Made by a program: the position numbers and the translations under genes. 64,000 nt of DNA from Cavia porcellus (taxonomy: Eukaryota; Chordata; Mammalia; Rodentia; Caviidae), in assembly GCF_034190915.1 (NCBI RefSeq), contig NW_026947543.1:1116001-1180000 (forward strand). The letters run 5' to 3'. Below, piece after piece: positions 25,901-36,145 of the stretch. Each line of letters starts with the position of its first letter. Position 1 is the stretch's first letter. The notes under the pieces are model-generated. The model was not told the origin of the DNA, made no database searches, and saw nothing but the letters and a program-made list of their open reading frames with translations.

Positions 25901-26766
25901 TTTGCTTGATCACCACAAGTTCAAAGAAAATTCTGAGGCAACTTAGAGAGGTTAATCAAATACTGCATGATTGGAATGGCTGTGGTTGTATGAGGTGGAA
26001 AGCTGCAGAGTTGGGCTGAAACTGTTCACAGAAATCCACAGGCTTGTGGTTGCCAGGCAACCACACTGGGCTGAGATTGGCTGAACATCCCTGTGAGGTG
26101 GATTTTAGGCTCTAGGTTTGAAAATTTAAAAGACTGGGATAGTCAAGTTTGGAACCCCTAGACCTCAGACATACCAAAAGGTTTTCCAATTACTTCCCTC
26201 CACTTCTCAAAATATGTCAAATTTTCTTGATCACTACAACTGTAAAAAAAAAATTCTGAGGCAACATAGAGAGGCTAATCAAATACTGCATGATTGGAAT
26301 GGCTGTGGTTGTATGAGGTGGAAAGCTGCAGAGTTAGGCTGAATCAGTTCACAGAAATCCACAAGCTTGTGGTTGCGAGGCAACCACAATGGGCTGTGAT
26401 TGGCTGAGCACCATTGTGAGCTGGACTTTAGGCTCTAGGATACAAGTGTGCAGTAGGAGACCTGAGTCACAATGCTGGGCGTTGCCATGGAGACCTCAGT
26501 GGCACAGAGGACCTTGTAGGGCAAGATTTAAATAGGATGAATATTCTTGGCCTGGTATGCCACAATATTCTCTCTGAAGGCTTCACTGCTCAGAATTAGT
26601 GGATGGAAATGCTTTCCAATCTACACATTGATGTACTTTCAATGGGATATTAAATATGCCAGGGCCTGGCAGATGACCTCTGCCATGTCCTATCCTTGAG
26701 CATATGCTTTTCCCTTGTCATGTCAGTCATTTGGCTGAGTCCTGTTCCCTAAGCTATTCAGTCAAG
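22915..26766 (+). repeat. Array unit G (transition between subfamilies)
   Basis: The unit is 3,852 bp. Its left part matches units B-F. From about 25270 onward it carries right-half markers: 'gacaacattaaactag', 'ggtccctggg', and loss of the roughly 20-bp 'gctatctagcattatg' stretch at about 25453. The SINE relic is at about 25125-25221. The recurrent frame is cut by a TAG (gtggtagaag, near 23012). The octamer-like ATTTGCAT found in other units is altered here (gacaattgcat). Confidence 0.9.
26369..26534 (+). promoter_or_regulatory. Promoter-like block, unit G
   Basis: The palindrome has a substitution in its left arm (gtggttgcgaggcaaccac, 26369-26387). gttgccatggagac is at 26481-26494 and atttaaata at 26526-26534. 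Confidence 0.5.
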
Positions 26767-28162
26767 ACTTGCTGGCATCATTCACCTGCAGTGTAAGAGC
26801 TTTCTGTGAAATTTCTCAGCAGAAATCCTCTGCAAGCACATAGCTTTGGATATGAGAGACAGTGGTGGACGTTGAATTTCAAGGGAAGATATTTGAAAAC
26901 AATGAAACAAGCCCCGAATAAGATCTTTACATGTTTCCCAGATGAATATGTTTGGAAATATGGGGAAAGATGGAGATCAACGCTGGGAAGAGTGCACACC
27001 CATTTCAAGGTACAAAAACCAGGGAAAAACTTGGGCAAGCAAGACAGCTGGTTAATCTGATGTAAAAATCTTTGATGATGAAAGGAAAATTATATTCTCA
27101 TGATGATATAATCAGGCTGTAGAAGTGAAGTTCTCATGTGGGTTGTCCTATGTGTGGCCTTCTGCATTGGGCAGTGGATGCAGGACAGGAGATCTTCAAA
27201 TAAATCTGGTGGAACACAAAATACTGAAAAAAAAATTCAGCCTGAATCCTGTGTATTCCTTCCCTTTGAGAACATATATGGATAATGTACGAAGTTTCAA
27301 AAGAGAAAATGTCTATTGGGTCATGGTTTCAACAATGAAATGGTCACTTCACATAACATTTTGAATTTTGCTTTCACAGTTGCTCATGTACCAGGCCTGA
27401 GTAAAGCAGAATGCAGAGTAAGCCTCATCAATAGTTGTGCATTCCATAAGTGGTTTTAAAACCAGTGAAACCCTTTGGACTTAGTGTTTGTATTTAATTG
27501 GTTGATTGGTTTTGCAAATTGTTTGTTTTACTATTTTTAACTTTGTGAGTCAGGGAAGCCCTCACTCATAGTGATTTCGACCTCTCCAAAAGCTCTGAAG
27601 TTATTCATGTAACAGCTATTACATGCTATAAGTTTCTCCTATTAAAACTTGAAAGACTAACAGACTCTGCTACTTTTCATCTAAATTCATTGTTGGGCTA
27701 ACTTCAGGGTTGGACTTTTTACAAGTCCTTTGAAATGTGTCCTCCTCTAGTCACTGGTCGTGCTGGAATTTACTTTCTTGTGAAGACAGGATTTGAGCAA
27801 ATTGACACAAGTACAGTTTGCCACTACTCTGGACACCTGGTTAAATATCGAGTTCCCTAAATGGTGTGTGTTTTACTTTGATCTCTGCTGACACTTTGCT
27901 CATCCAGTTAGAACCACAGGGCTCCAGGCCATAGCGTTCCAGGCCTAAACAAGAAAATTTCCATTCCGTTTTGGGAGTTCATTCGTCTCTCATAATTACT
28001 TTTTCCACAAATGTGTGCTTCAGGAGAGGCCCTGTCCAAATGTGGAGAGGCCCATTTTCATTCACTCACTTTCAGACTTTCTAAGATTTTCAGTTACTAG
28101 AGATTTGCCCAGACTTGCCATTGTCAAGGGACAGTGCACTTCACTTGAAATTGTGCAGTATT

Positions 28163-28166
28163 ACTT
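28163..28166. repeat. Target site duplication ACTT (left copy)
   Basis: The ACTT immediately left of the provirus matches the ACTT at 36666-36669. Uninterrupted units read 'gtattacttcatgtg' at this point, so the duplication arose on insertion. Four bases is the usual gammaretroviral size. Confidence 0.93.
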
Positions 28167-28665
28167 TGTTAGGGCCAACGCCGCAGGGAAAGAGACCCCA
28201 AGGACTCAACTCTTGGTGAGGAAAAAAAAGTTTATTTCCATGTGCATGGGGTCCCTCAGGCAAACGAGTGCGGAGGGGCCCCGAGGGGAATTTGTGCAGG
28301 GTTTTTAAAGGTACAAGCCGGAGGCAAGCAAGTTTACAGAAGCAAATCGCATTGGTTAATTTTGAACGGCGCAGGACTTGGCTAACGCTGATTTGAGGGT
28401 CTGGGGCTGAGTAACCATGGAGACCGAGGGTCTTGGGTTGACCTTAGAGTGCCAGGTGCCCCCTGGTCCTGTTTATACAGTACATTCTTTTGCTTATCTC
28501 TATCTTTACAGAGTACAGAACATCTAGTGGTTAATGGCTAGCAGAGACATTCCTTTCTGCCCTGCTCTGATTATCTCCTGGGAAAGGTTTAGGGAGTGAA
28601 GCATTCTTTACTGCTCTGTTTTATAACTCGGGGAGGGGGTTGTAGCAGGGGGGTCGACTCTCACA
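28167..28665 (-). repeat. 3' LTR
   Basis: The LTR is 499 bp, colinear with the 5' LTR without indels (offset exactly 8,000) and with seven substitutions. The AATAAA at 28231-28236 (tttatt on the plus strand) would serve for polyadenylation of the proviral RNA. The polypurine tract abuts its U3 end. Confidence 0.95.
28231..28236 (-). terminator. Polyadenylation signal AATAAA in 3' LTR
   Basis: AATAAA on the sense strand lies about 70 bp downstream of the TATA-like site, within the expected R region. It is followed by a T-rich stretch. It is also present in the 5' LTR at 36231-36236. Confidence 0.75.
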
Positions 28666-28677
28666 TTCCCCCCTTTT
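28666..28677 (-). other. Polypurine tract
   Basis: The sense strand reads AAAAGGGGGGAA directly before the U3 TGTGAGAG of the 3' LTR. It is the expected primer for plus-strand DNA synthesis and confirms the LTR boundary. Confidence 0.9.
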
Positions 28678-28699
28678 ATTTTTCCAATGACTTTTAATC

Positions 28700-30520
28700 C
28701 TAAAGGTCCTGTATAGGTAAGGGGTCATATTGTTGACGTAGCACCATAACTTTTACCTGAGAGATCTGAGCCCTCACAAATTGGGTTACTCGGTTAATGA
28801 GGCAAGGGGCTATAGTCATGACTATAATGAATCCGGCCAGGGGTCCCAGTAAAGGAAGAACATAGGGCAGGATTGATTCCCAGAAAGAAAACATTTTGGC
28901 TTCACTTGAAGGGGGCTCTCGAGATTTGATTCTCTCTCTCAACTTTTCCATTGCGTCTTTTACAATCCCAGTATGATCAGTGTAGAAACAACATTCTTCT
29001 CTAAGTGCGGCGCAGAGACCCCCTTCTTTTAAAAATAGAAGATCTAAGCCTCTTCTGTTCTGTAACACTACTTCAGATAGAGACGAGAGAGATTGTTGTA
29101 ACGCAGTTATAGAAGTTTCTAAGGCCTGTAAATCTTGGTTTACTACTGCAAGAAGCTGTTGGCGGGATTGATGCCCAGTAATGAGGGCTGCTGTGCCAGT
29201 TCCTATCCCCCCTGCCACCCCTATCCCCAATAGGACTGCTAGGGTCAAGGAGACAGGTTCCCGTTTATATCGACCTTTTATGAGGGGGAGCATGTCAGGA
29301 GGGAGATACTTAATGCGTGGCATAAGGTCTATGAGGATGCAGGAGCTGTCCCCTGCAAGGAGTACATTTGTGGAAACACAAGGGGTGAGCCCCGTAGTAC
29401 ATAACCAGAATGCCCCGGTGGGAGGGATGAGGTACTGGTTTTTGGGGAAGGAGCGGGTATATGTGAGGCAGCGATGGCGTAGGTCTGCAGGCCAATTATC
29501 GAGTGTCCCTATACAGGTTCCTCGGCTAGCGAGGCCAGGTAAAGGAAGGGTGTGGAACACGTGATCCCAATCGCACTGGTCGGAATTAGGGGTCAGCGTA
29601 TAGGAATCATTTAGAGCAGTCCCCTCATAATATGGAGGGTTAGCACTTAAACATAACCAACAAGCCTGGGCCAGGTCTGGATGGGTAAGATTAAGGGCTC
29701 TATGAGCCCCAAGTATAAGGTTAAGGAGAGAGTTTACAGTTGGAGGGACGAGTCCCGACTCAGGAGGATTAGTTAAATCCCCGGAGGGGGTGCGAGGTGA
29801 GGTCATGTATTCTCGATTTTGGGTAGCCTTGGGCCCCGGGGATAAAAATCTTTTAGCAGTTGTTGGGGCCTGTGGTGGCGGGGACGGCCTTGTTTCCGGT
29901 TTTAATTCTTTTTTGATAAACAAATATCCCCCTGAGTCTTTTCCACTTTGATAATATCTAAACCCCCAAGTTTTTCCGGTGATCCATGAAGGCTCTTGGG
30001 GGGTAAGGACCGTGAGTTGTAGGTTTAGGCAGGGTCCAGGTCCCTGGCTTGACTTGGCATCCCAAGCCCCACCATAACAAGTGGGGGGCTTTGGGCGAGC
30101 TCCAGTCAACTTTGAAAGACTAATGTGTTGGTCCCTTATGGTGGGTGTCCACGCAGTGGCCACCGTCTCACATCCCCAGTAAGCACAGTAATATTCTCCT
30201 GGGGAGTTACAATAGGTTCTCCCCTCCACTGAAGTTGGGCATAGGTAAACACCCTGAGATGGATCCATACAGGGGGCTTGAGGGACAATATCGCAGGAAA
30301 AGAAGGCAAAAGTGGGATTACCTGATCCTTCCCACTTGTCGACCACCTCTTGGTTGTCCCACTTAATTAATGACCAGATCCAAGGGCGGTGGGGGTTAGC
30401 TATCGCAGGGGTGACTAGCATTAACATGAGTAATCCCATTATAGCCCAGGGGGTTCCAATCTGGGGTCTTTGTTGGATCATCTTGCAATAATACACAAGG
30501 GGAGCGTATAGAAACAGCAT
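28700..30520 (-). CDS. env: env: envelope glycoprotein, uninterrupted 606-codon frame
   Basis: Env is the surface and transmembrane glycoprotein precursor. It starts at ATG 30518-30520, overlapping the pol stop. A hydrophobic signal segment at about 24-41 precedes NPHRPW. SU has the disulfide-exchange motif CWLC at 287-290, a proline-rich hinge at about 206-260, and only two N-glycosylation sequons seen (Asn277, Asn304). The furin-type site RYKR is at 417-420, followed by a glycine- and alanine-rich fusion peptide (about 421-446). TM has a heptad region, the conserved LQNRRGLDLLFL segment (486-497), CX6CC (503-511), a membrane span at about 551-575, and a cytoplasmic tail with YDPL near the end (598-601). 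No stop or frameshift is seen, in contrast to gag and pol. The stop TAG at 28700 lies 22 bases from the polypurine tract. Open frame is observed; function is not shown. Confidence 0.93.
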   Translation of the reverse strand: MLFLYAPLVYYCKMIQQRPQIGTPWAIMGLLMLMLVTPAIANPHRPWIWSLIKWDNQEVVDKWEGSGNPTFAFFSCDIVPQAPCMDPSQGVYLCPTSVEGRTYCNSPGEYYCAYWGCETVATAWTPTIRDQHISLSKLTGARPKPPTCYGGAWDAKSSQGPGPCLNLQLTVLTPQEPSWITGKTWGFRYYQSGKDSGGYLFIKKELKPETRPSPPPQAPTTAKRFLSPGPKATQNREYMTSPRTPSGDLTNPPESGLVPPTVNSLLNLILGAHRALNLTHPDLAQACWLCLSANPPYYEGTALNDSYTLTPNSDQCDWDHVFHTLPLPGLASRGTCIGTLDNWPADLRHRCLTYTRSFPKNQYLIPPTGAFWLCTTGLTPCVSTNVLLAGDSSCILIDLMPRIKYLPPDMLPLIKGRYKREPVSLTLAVLLGIGVAGGIGTGTAALITGHQSRQQLLAVVNQDLQALETSITALQQSLSSLSEVVLQNRRGLDLLFLKEGGLCAALREECCFYTDHTGIVKDAMEKLRERIKSREPPSSEAKMFSFWESILPYVLPLLGPLAGFIIVMTIAPCLINRVTQFVRAQISQVKVMVLRQQYDPLPIQDL

Positions 30521-31857
30521 TAAAGAGTCTTTCGGCTCAGTTTAAGTTTCAAGGGGTTATCAAACCGCTTGAGTTCCCAGGAGCTGTCCTCTCGCGCTGA
30601 AGCAGGCTTTAGATGTGACGCGTGGATCCAAGAGGCGACTCCGTCAACCTTTACCGCTGTAGGAGTAGTCAATAGGACCTGGTATGGTCCTTTCCAACGA
30701 GGCTGTAGAGTCTCTTGTTGGTGGCGCCGGACGAACACAAAGTCTCCCACCTGGTATGGATGTGGTGCGGGGAACTCACTGGGAGCATAGGCCGAGGCTA
30801 GCTGCGTCCACACGTCCCTCTGTAGATTGTCAAGGGCGATGAACCTGTCAGACAGGGAGGTTGGCAACGAGGCAGCATGCTCAGTTAAGGGAGTGAGATC
30901 TCGAATGGGGGGTGGAGTGCCAAAAAGGATTTCGAAGGGAGTAAGGTTAGGGGGTTTGGTAGACGGGGTGTTTCGCGCGCGAAAAAGGGCATACGGCAGG
31001 AGCATTGTCCAATCTTTTAAGCCAGTCTCATGAGCCAATTTAGTGAGGGTCTCCTTAATAGTTCTATTCATTCTTTCTACCTGTCCTGAACTTTGGGGTC
31101 TATAAGCACAATGTAACTTCCAATCAATCCCCAATATGTTGGCCAGTCCCTGACTTACCTTAGCCACAAACGCCGGTCCATTATCAGACCCTATTACCTT
31201 TGGCAATCTGAACCGGGGAAATATTTCTTCCATCAACTTTTTAGTTACCACGGCAGCAGTTTCCTTTTTGGTAGGAAAAGCCTCAGTCCATACAGAAAAG
31301 GTGTCTACAAAAACTAGCAGATATTTTAGTCCGCATCGGGCAGGCTTAACTTCTGTAAAGTCCACTTCCCAGTATTGTCCAGGTCTGGTGCCACGTAGCC
31401 TTTTGCCGGGGGCCAGCTTGGCAGGGTAGGCATTGGTCAATTGACATGCCTCACAATTAGCCACCACCCGATTGGCGACCTGACGTATGGCAGTGGGGGA
31501 TGCCCCTGGGAAGTCTTGGCGTTGGGCCAGTAGGCTTAGCTTTTTAGCTCCCAAATGGGTGAGCCGGTGGGCCTGTTGTATGTAAGCAGTCAAATCAGGT
31601 GTTTCAGGGGTTTGGTTAATCTGAGCTTTCTCCTTTGGAGGAGAATCTTTGACATCAGTCGCCAACATTTGTGAGTCTCCCATGGCTGCAGATTTTGCTG
31701 CCTGATCGGCCAGGTTGTTTCCCCTTGTGACGGGATCAGTCCCTTTCTGGTGGCTGTTACAGTGTATTATCGCCACCTTCTGGGGCAACATAACTGCAGC
31801 GAGCAACTGGAGGATTTCCTGTTTGTGTTTTATTTCTTTTCCTGCGGAGGTCAGAAG
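30520..31857 (-). pseudogene. pol: pol part 2: end of RNase H and integrase
   Basis: This is the continuation of pol in a frame shifted relative to the first part; 428 codons are listed from 31806. It holds the last RNase H aspartate (GNNLADQAAKSA, Asp34). Integrase follows: the HHCC zinc domain (His80, His84, Cys118, Cys121), and the DDE core with Asp149 (WEVDFTE), Asp208 (IGSDNGPAF) and Glu244 (SSGQVERMNRT). The C-terminal domain includes RWKGPYQVLL. All catalytic residues are present. It has no start of its own (the frame opens on TTG). Its TAA overlaps the env ATG by one base at 30520. Expression as one protein with part 1 is blocked by the frame change at 31858-31862. Confidence 0.92.
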
Positions 31858-34031
31858 CCCCCATGGCGGTATATGGCCCCGTGGATGTGGGCCGTTGCAA
31901 AGGCATATCGGCTATCCGTGTAAATGTTCGCTCGCTTTCCTTTAGCGAGCTCCAGAGCCTTAGTCAAAGCAATCAGTTCGGCCTTTTGGGCCGAGGACCC
32001 GTCCTCTAGTCTGGCTGTCCATATAACATTGGAATAATCAGTCACAGCCGCCCCCGCATACCGCTTACCTTGAATCAAAAAGCTACTCCCGTCAGTGAAG
32101 TAGGTCACCTCTGCATTGGGTAGGGGGCAATCCAATAAGTCCGGTCGTACTCCGGCCTCTTCTGCCAAGACGTCCTGGCAGGTATGGAGGACGGGTTCCG
32201 AAGCTTCTTCCGGCAGCAGAGTCGCCGGGTTGAGAGTCACCGGGGGTCCAAAAGTTATCTTGTCCTTGTTGAGCAAGAGGCTCTGATAATGAGTAACTCT
32301 GGCATTTGAGAGCCACCTGTCTGGAGGCTGGCGGATGATGCTTTCTAGCGTGTGCGGGGCAATGATTGTTATTTTTTGTCCCAAAGTCAATTTGTCAGCG
32401 TCTTTAATGAGTAAGGCAGCTGCTGCGATGGCCTTTAGGCAAGGTGGCCACCCGCTTGCCACCGTGTCCAGTCTTTTTGAGAGGTAAGCCACCGGACGCC
32501 TCCATGGCCCAAAGGCCTGGGTCAGTACTCCTCTCGCTATTCCTCTCTTTTCTTCAATGAAGAGAGTAAAGGGCTTATCCACATTAGGAAGAGCCAGGGC
32601 CGGAGCGGACAGGAGAGCCCGCTTGATGGCATCAAAGGCCTGCTGGTGATCTTTTTCCCAGATAAAGGGAGACCCCCCCTTCAGTAACGGATACAGGGGA
32701 GCTGCCAAAGTTGCGAATCCTGGGATCCACAACCGGCAAAACCCCGCAGTACCCAGGAACTCTCGTAATTGTTTTTGACTCTTTGGGGGGGGAATCTGGA
32801 CCACAGTCTGTTTTCTGGCCTCAGTGAGCCACCTTTTTCCCCCTTTTAAGGAGTAACCCAGAAAAATTACCTCTCGCTTACAAATTTGAGCCTTTTTTGC
32901 TGATGCCCTATACCCCAGGATAGCCAACTCACGTAAAAGGTCCTGAGTTCCACTTGTGCAGTCACCCTCAGAGTCCGCAGCCAGCAGCAAGTCATCTACA
33001 TATTGAAGAAGGGTGAGGCTTGGGTGTTGAGCCCGAAAGGGGGCTAAATCCTTATGTAGGGCTTCATCAAAGATGGTTGGGCTGTTTTTGAAGCCCTGTG
33101 GGAGGCGCATCCAGGTTAGTTGTCCCGCGGACCCAGTCTCAGGGTCCGTCCATTCAAATGCAAATAAGGGCTGGCTATCTTTGTGTAAAGGCAAACAGAA
33201 AAAGGCATCCTTTAAATCCAGAACAGTGTACCAAGTCCTTGACGGATTTAACCCGCTGAGGAGATTATAGGGATTGGGTACGGTGGGGTGAATGTCTTCT
33301 ACCCTGCTATTGACCTCCCTTAGGTCCTGTACCGGTCTGTAGTCATTCGTCCCGGGCTTTCTGACCGGGAGTAACGGAGTATTCCATGCAGACCGACAAG
33401 GAGTTAATACCCCTTGATCTAAAAGTCTCTGTATGTGCACCTTAATCCCTAGGTGAGCTTCTCTATTAATGGGATATTGCTTAACCCGAATAGGGGAGGC
33501 AGTGGTTTTTAAAGTAACCACTACAGGCGGTTGCTGGCTTGCCAGCCCGAGTCCAGCCGTCTCGGCCCAGGATTCTTTAAAATCAGTTAGCCAGGCTGGG
33601 GCGATAGGCTGGGGATCCTGGTGGTCGTAGAGCCTATATTCATCTTCCAGTGTTAGAGATAACACCGTAACCATAGGTTGCCCAACCTTTGGGTTACGGA
33701 ATGTCACTTGAGGTCCTTGGGGCTCAAAGGAAATCTTTGCCCCCAGTTTGGTTAATAAGTCCCATCCCAGGAGGGGAGCAGGACATTCGGGAATAACCAG
33801 AAAGGAGTGTTTTACTTTTCCCTTGCCTAAGTCAACTGTGCGCTCAGTGGTCCACGAGCGATATTTGCTCCCATTAGCCCCTTGAACTAATGATTTCTTA
33901 GTTGAAAGGGCCCCTAAGGGGGCTTGTAAGGCCGAATAAACAGCTCCCGTATCGACCTCGAATTCCACGGGAGTCCCCTCCACTTTAAACATTACCCTGA
34001 GCTCGGGGAGGGGATCCGAGCCCCGAAGTCC
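31851..34031 (-). pseudogene. pol: pol part 1: protease, reverse transcriptase, most of RNase H
   Basis: The frame follows the gag-pol TAG; its first internal ATG is at 33992, giving 713 codons from there. Protease has the aspartyl active site DTGA at residues 14-17 and the flap-side LLGWDLL at about 74-80. Reverse transcriptase has VLDLKDAF (Asp259), LPQGFKNSP and the catalytic YVDD at 331-334. RNase H begins at about 630 with TDGSS (Asp634), Glu672 and TDSRYAF (Asp693). The frame ends at TGA 31851-31853 after a five-G tract (plus strand C5, 31858-31862), where the downstream frame takes over. The break therefore falls inside RNase H, leaving protease and RT catalytic residues intact but splitting off the last RNase H Asp and all of integrase. 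Confidence 0.93.
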
Positions 34032-34034
34032 CTA
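34032..34034 (-). other. Gag-pol junction amber codon
   Basis: This TAG on the sense strand is in frame with the protease that follows. In gammaretroviruses, Pol is made by occasional readthrough of a TAG at this place. Here ribosomes cannot reach it in the gag frame because of the upstream TGA and the frame change. Confidence 0.75.
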
Positions 34035-35667
34035 GTCTTCTTCATCCAGGGCGAGCATGGGGGCTCGGGATCGCTGTGAGGACTGCCTTTCTCGTTCTTC
34101 TTTGGCCCGTTTTTTTTTTTAACTTTTCACAGTCTTTGATCAGGTGTCCTTTTTCCTTACAATATGCACATTGGTCAGGGTCTAATGGAGGGCGAGTGGG
34201 CTTTCCCTTTCCTGGCTCAGGTTTTCCCTGAATAACTGTGGCCAACATCTTAGTTAATTCCTTGTTTCATCTTTTGTCCCTAGCTAACTCTTTCTCTTCC
34301 TCTGTCTCCTGCTTATAGTAGACTTTTTCAGCTTCCTTAACAAGATCCCTCAGAGTCAGGTCTTGGAGACCATCTAGCCTTTGGAGCTTACGTCTTATAT
34401 CAGGGGCCGATTGCCCTATGAAGGCCATAGCTATCGAGCCTTGTCGGCCTTCCTCCTCAGGGTTAAAAGGCGTATATCGCCGGTAAGCTTCCATCAGGCG
34501 TTCTAGAAAAACTGAGGGAGTCTCAGTAGGTCCTTGGGTAACTTCTCTTACCTTGGCCAGATTAGTGGGGTGCCTTGCGGCCGCCCGGAGACCTGCCATT
34601 AGAGTCTGGCGATAGATAGAAAGATGCTGCCTACCGGCAGGTGAGTTGGGTTCCCAGTTGGGGCGCTTTAAGTGGAAGAAGTCATCGATCCGGTCTGGTC
34701 TCTGGGTGGGTCTGCCATCCTCTCTGGGAACAGCTTTCTGGGCTTCCAGGAGGATGCGGTCTCTTTCCTCAGTGGTGAACAGGACCCCTAGGAGCTGTTG
34801 ACAGTCGTCCCAGGTGGGTTGGTGGGAGAACATAACAGAATCCATTAGACCTGTTAGCTTAGAAGGATCATCAGAAAAAGGAGGGTTATTGTTTTTCCAG
34901 TTATAGAGATCTGAGGTAGAAAAAGGCCAGTACTGTAAAGCGGGCATCTGCCCTCCATCTGTCCCATCGTCTATCATGGGCCCATAGGGACGGAGAGGGA
35001 GGGTAACGACTGGATCCTCAGGCCGTAGCTTGCTCCGAGTGTTCTGGGCTGGGCCCGTGGGCCCCGGAGGTGTGGGCTCGGGGCAAGCCATCGCAGGGAG
35101 TGGGGGATATAGAGGGGACGGGGGTATCGGAGGAGAAGGGGAATTTAGCTCAGGTGAAGAGGGGGCTGACGGAGAAGCAGCACACGATCCGGACGAGGAG
35201 GCTGGAGAAGAGAGTGGGTACGGAGGAGGTTGAGTCAGCTGGGAAGGAGGAGGCTGGTCATAGTCGAGTAAGGGTAGATCAGGCTGAGACTCGGGCAGGA
35301 CCGGAGCCGAAGTGGGAGGTCCTTTCAGAGCTAAAAGCTTTGGTACAGATGAGTCAGAAGGGGGAAGAAAGGATTTTACCCATAATGGGGGTTCCTCCCT
35401 GAGGTCCTGCCATACCAGGATGTAAGCGACCTGATCAGGGTGCCCCCTTTGTCCGGGGCGGAAGATGACGTCCTTAACTGCTAGAATGAGGGGCAGATGA
35501 AAAGTCCCCTCTGGTGGCCATCCCACAGAGAAAGCAGGCCACTCAGTCGAGCAGAAATCCTGCCACTTACTCTTCTTGACCTGCAAGGAGAGATCGTGAG
35601 CCCTCTTCCGCACCTCCGACCAATGGTCGAGGGTGAGGGACAATGGGGATGAGGTCGATTGTCCCAT
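34032..35667 (-). pseudogene. gag: gag (MA-p12-CA-NC), broken
   Basis: Gag is the structural polyprotein of the virion core. The ATG at 35665-35667 begins MGQ, with Gly2 suited to myristoylation. The open part has 466 codons: matrix to about residue 110; a proline-rich p12-like region with the late-domain motif PPPY at 147-150; capsid from about 224 (PLRPYGP); and the major homology region at about 378-400 (QG..E....FLERL.EAYRRYTPFNPE). An in-frame TGA at 34267-34269 stops it before nucleocapsid. The same frame continues beyond the stop and contains the single zinc knuckle C-X2-C-X4-H-X4-C (CAYCKEKGHLIKDC, within 34042-34248). An 11-A tract (plus strand T11, 34110-34120) then changes frame, so the normal gag terminator TAG at 34032-34034 is in the pol frame. 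There are two lesions, and the protein made would lack NC and Gag-Pol. Confidence 0.92.
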
Positions 35668-35782
35668 GATGTTCTATTGTCACAGGGCGGTTAATGCAAG
35701 CGCGGTACAACAAATAACCAAACACAGCACCCACGACACACAAGACAATCAGGCCGGCCACTTCATTCACATGCATACGCAT
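35567..35782 (-). CDS. Leader ORF with a membrane segment, overlapping gag start
   Basis: This is a 71-codon frame from an ATG at 35780-35782, running past the gag start in another frame and overlapping gag by about 100 bases. Its N-terminal half has a clear hydrophobic stretch (residues about 5-27, GLIVLCVVGAVFGYLLY) followed by charged sequence. Gammaretroviruses can make a longer Gag form from an upstream start with an N-terminal membrane anchor. Here the gag frame itself is closed by a TAG at 35674-35676, three codons upstream of the gag ATG, so this frame cannot give such a product. It may be a relic of that leader, or chance. No function is assigned. Confidence 0.3.
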   Translation of the reverse strand: MRMHVNEVAGLIVLCVVGAVFGYLLYRACINRPVTIEHHGTIDLIPIVPHPRPLVGGAEEGSRSLLAGQEE

Positions 35783-35810
35783 CAGTTTCACTCCAAATGA
35801 GACACCTTAC

Positions 35811-35937
35811 AGGGTGTCTCCAGATTGGCCCGGGCGGACCACAGACTGGGAATCGAAATCCCCCAGAGGAGTCACCTCAAAGGGTGTCTCCAGATTGGCC
35901 CAGACGGACCACAGATTGGGAATCGAAATTCCCCAGA
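35811..35937 (-). repeat. 70-bp tandem duplication in proviral leader
   Basis: Two copies with a 70-bp period begin with agggtgtctccagattggcc at 35811 and 35881. They match over about 57 bp with a few substitutions (cgggcgg against cagacgg, for example). They lie in the leader region where gammaretroviral packaging signals are found; a role here is not shown. Confidence 0.85.
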
Positions 35938-36145
35938 TCGATAGGGAGGCCCTATCGCAGATGGTGAACCACGGAAACCGTGTGGGGCGTCCCCCAGTCA
36001 CCAGGGAACAGAGTACGAAACAGATAACAAAAATTGCCCCTAGATCGGAGCCGTATGGCTCGGGGCGTAAACACCGGTGGTATAAAAAGCGACCAGTCGT
36101 ACTCACCCGCAGAGCCGTTGGGGTCACCTCCCGTGAGACGTGCTT
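35938..36145 (-). other. Proviral leader between primer site and leader duplication
   Basis: This is non-coding sequence of the proviral 5' leader. It contains the candidate splice donor at 36101-36107. No gene is supported here; an open frame across it has no recognisable features and runs through the primer site and LTR end. Confidence 0.6.
36101..36107 (-). promoter_or_regulatory. Candidate major splice donor in proviral leader
   Basis: The sense strand reads G|GTGAGT, close to the ideal donor, about 60 bases downstream of the 5' LTR. Gammaretroviruses use a donor in this region to make the spliced env message. The matching acceptor before env was not identified with confidence. Confidence 0.55.

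Noticed and set aside
29181..29564. 127-codon plus-strand frame inside env
   Set aside because: It lies antisense to env, whose protein is clearly recognisable. Other plus-strand frames at 35030-35402 are likewise antisense to the proline-rich part of gag.
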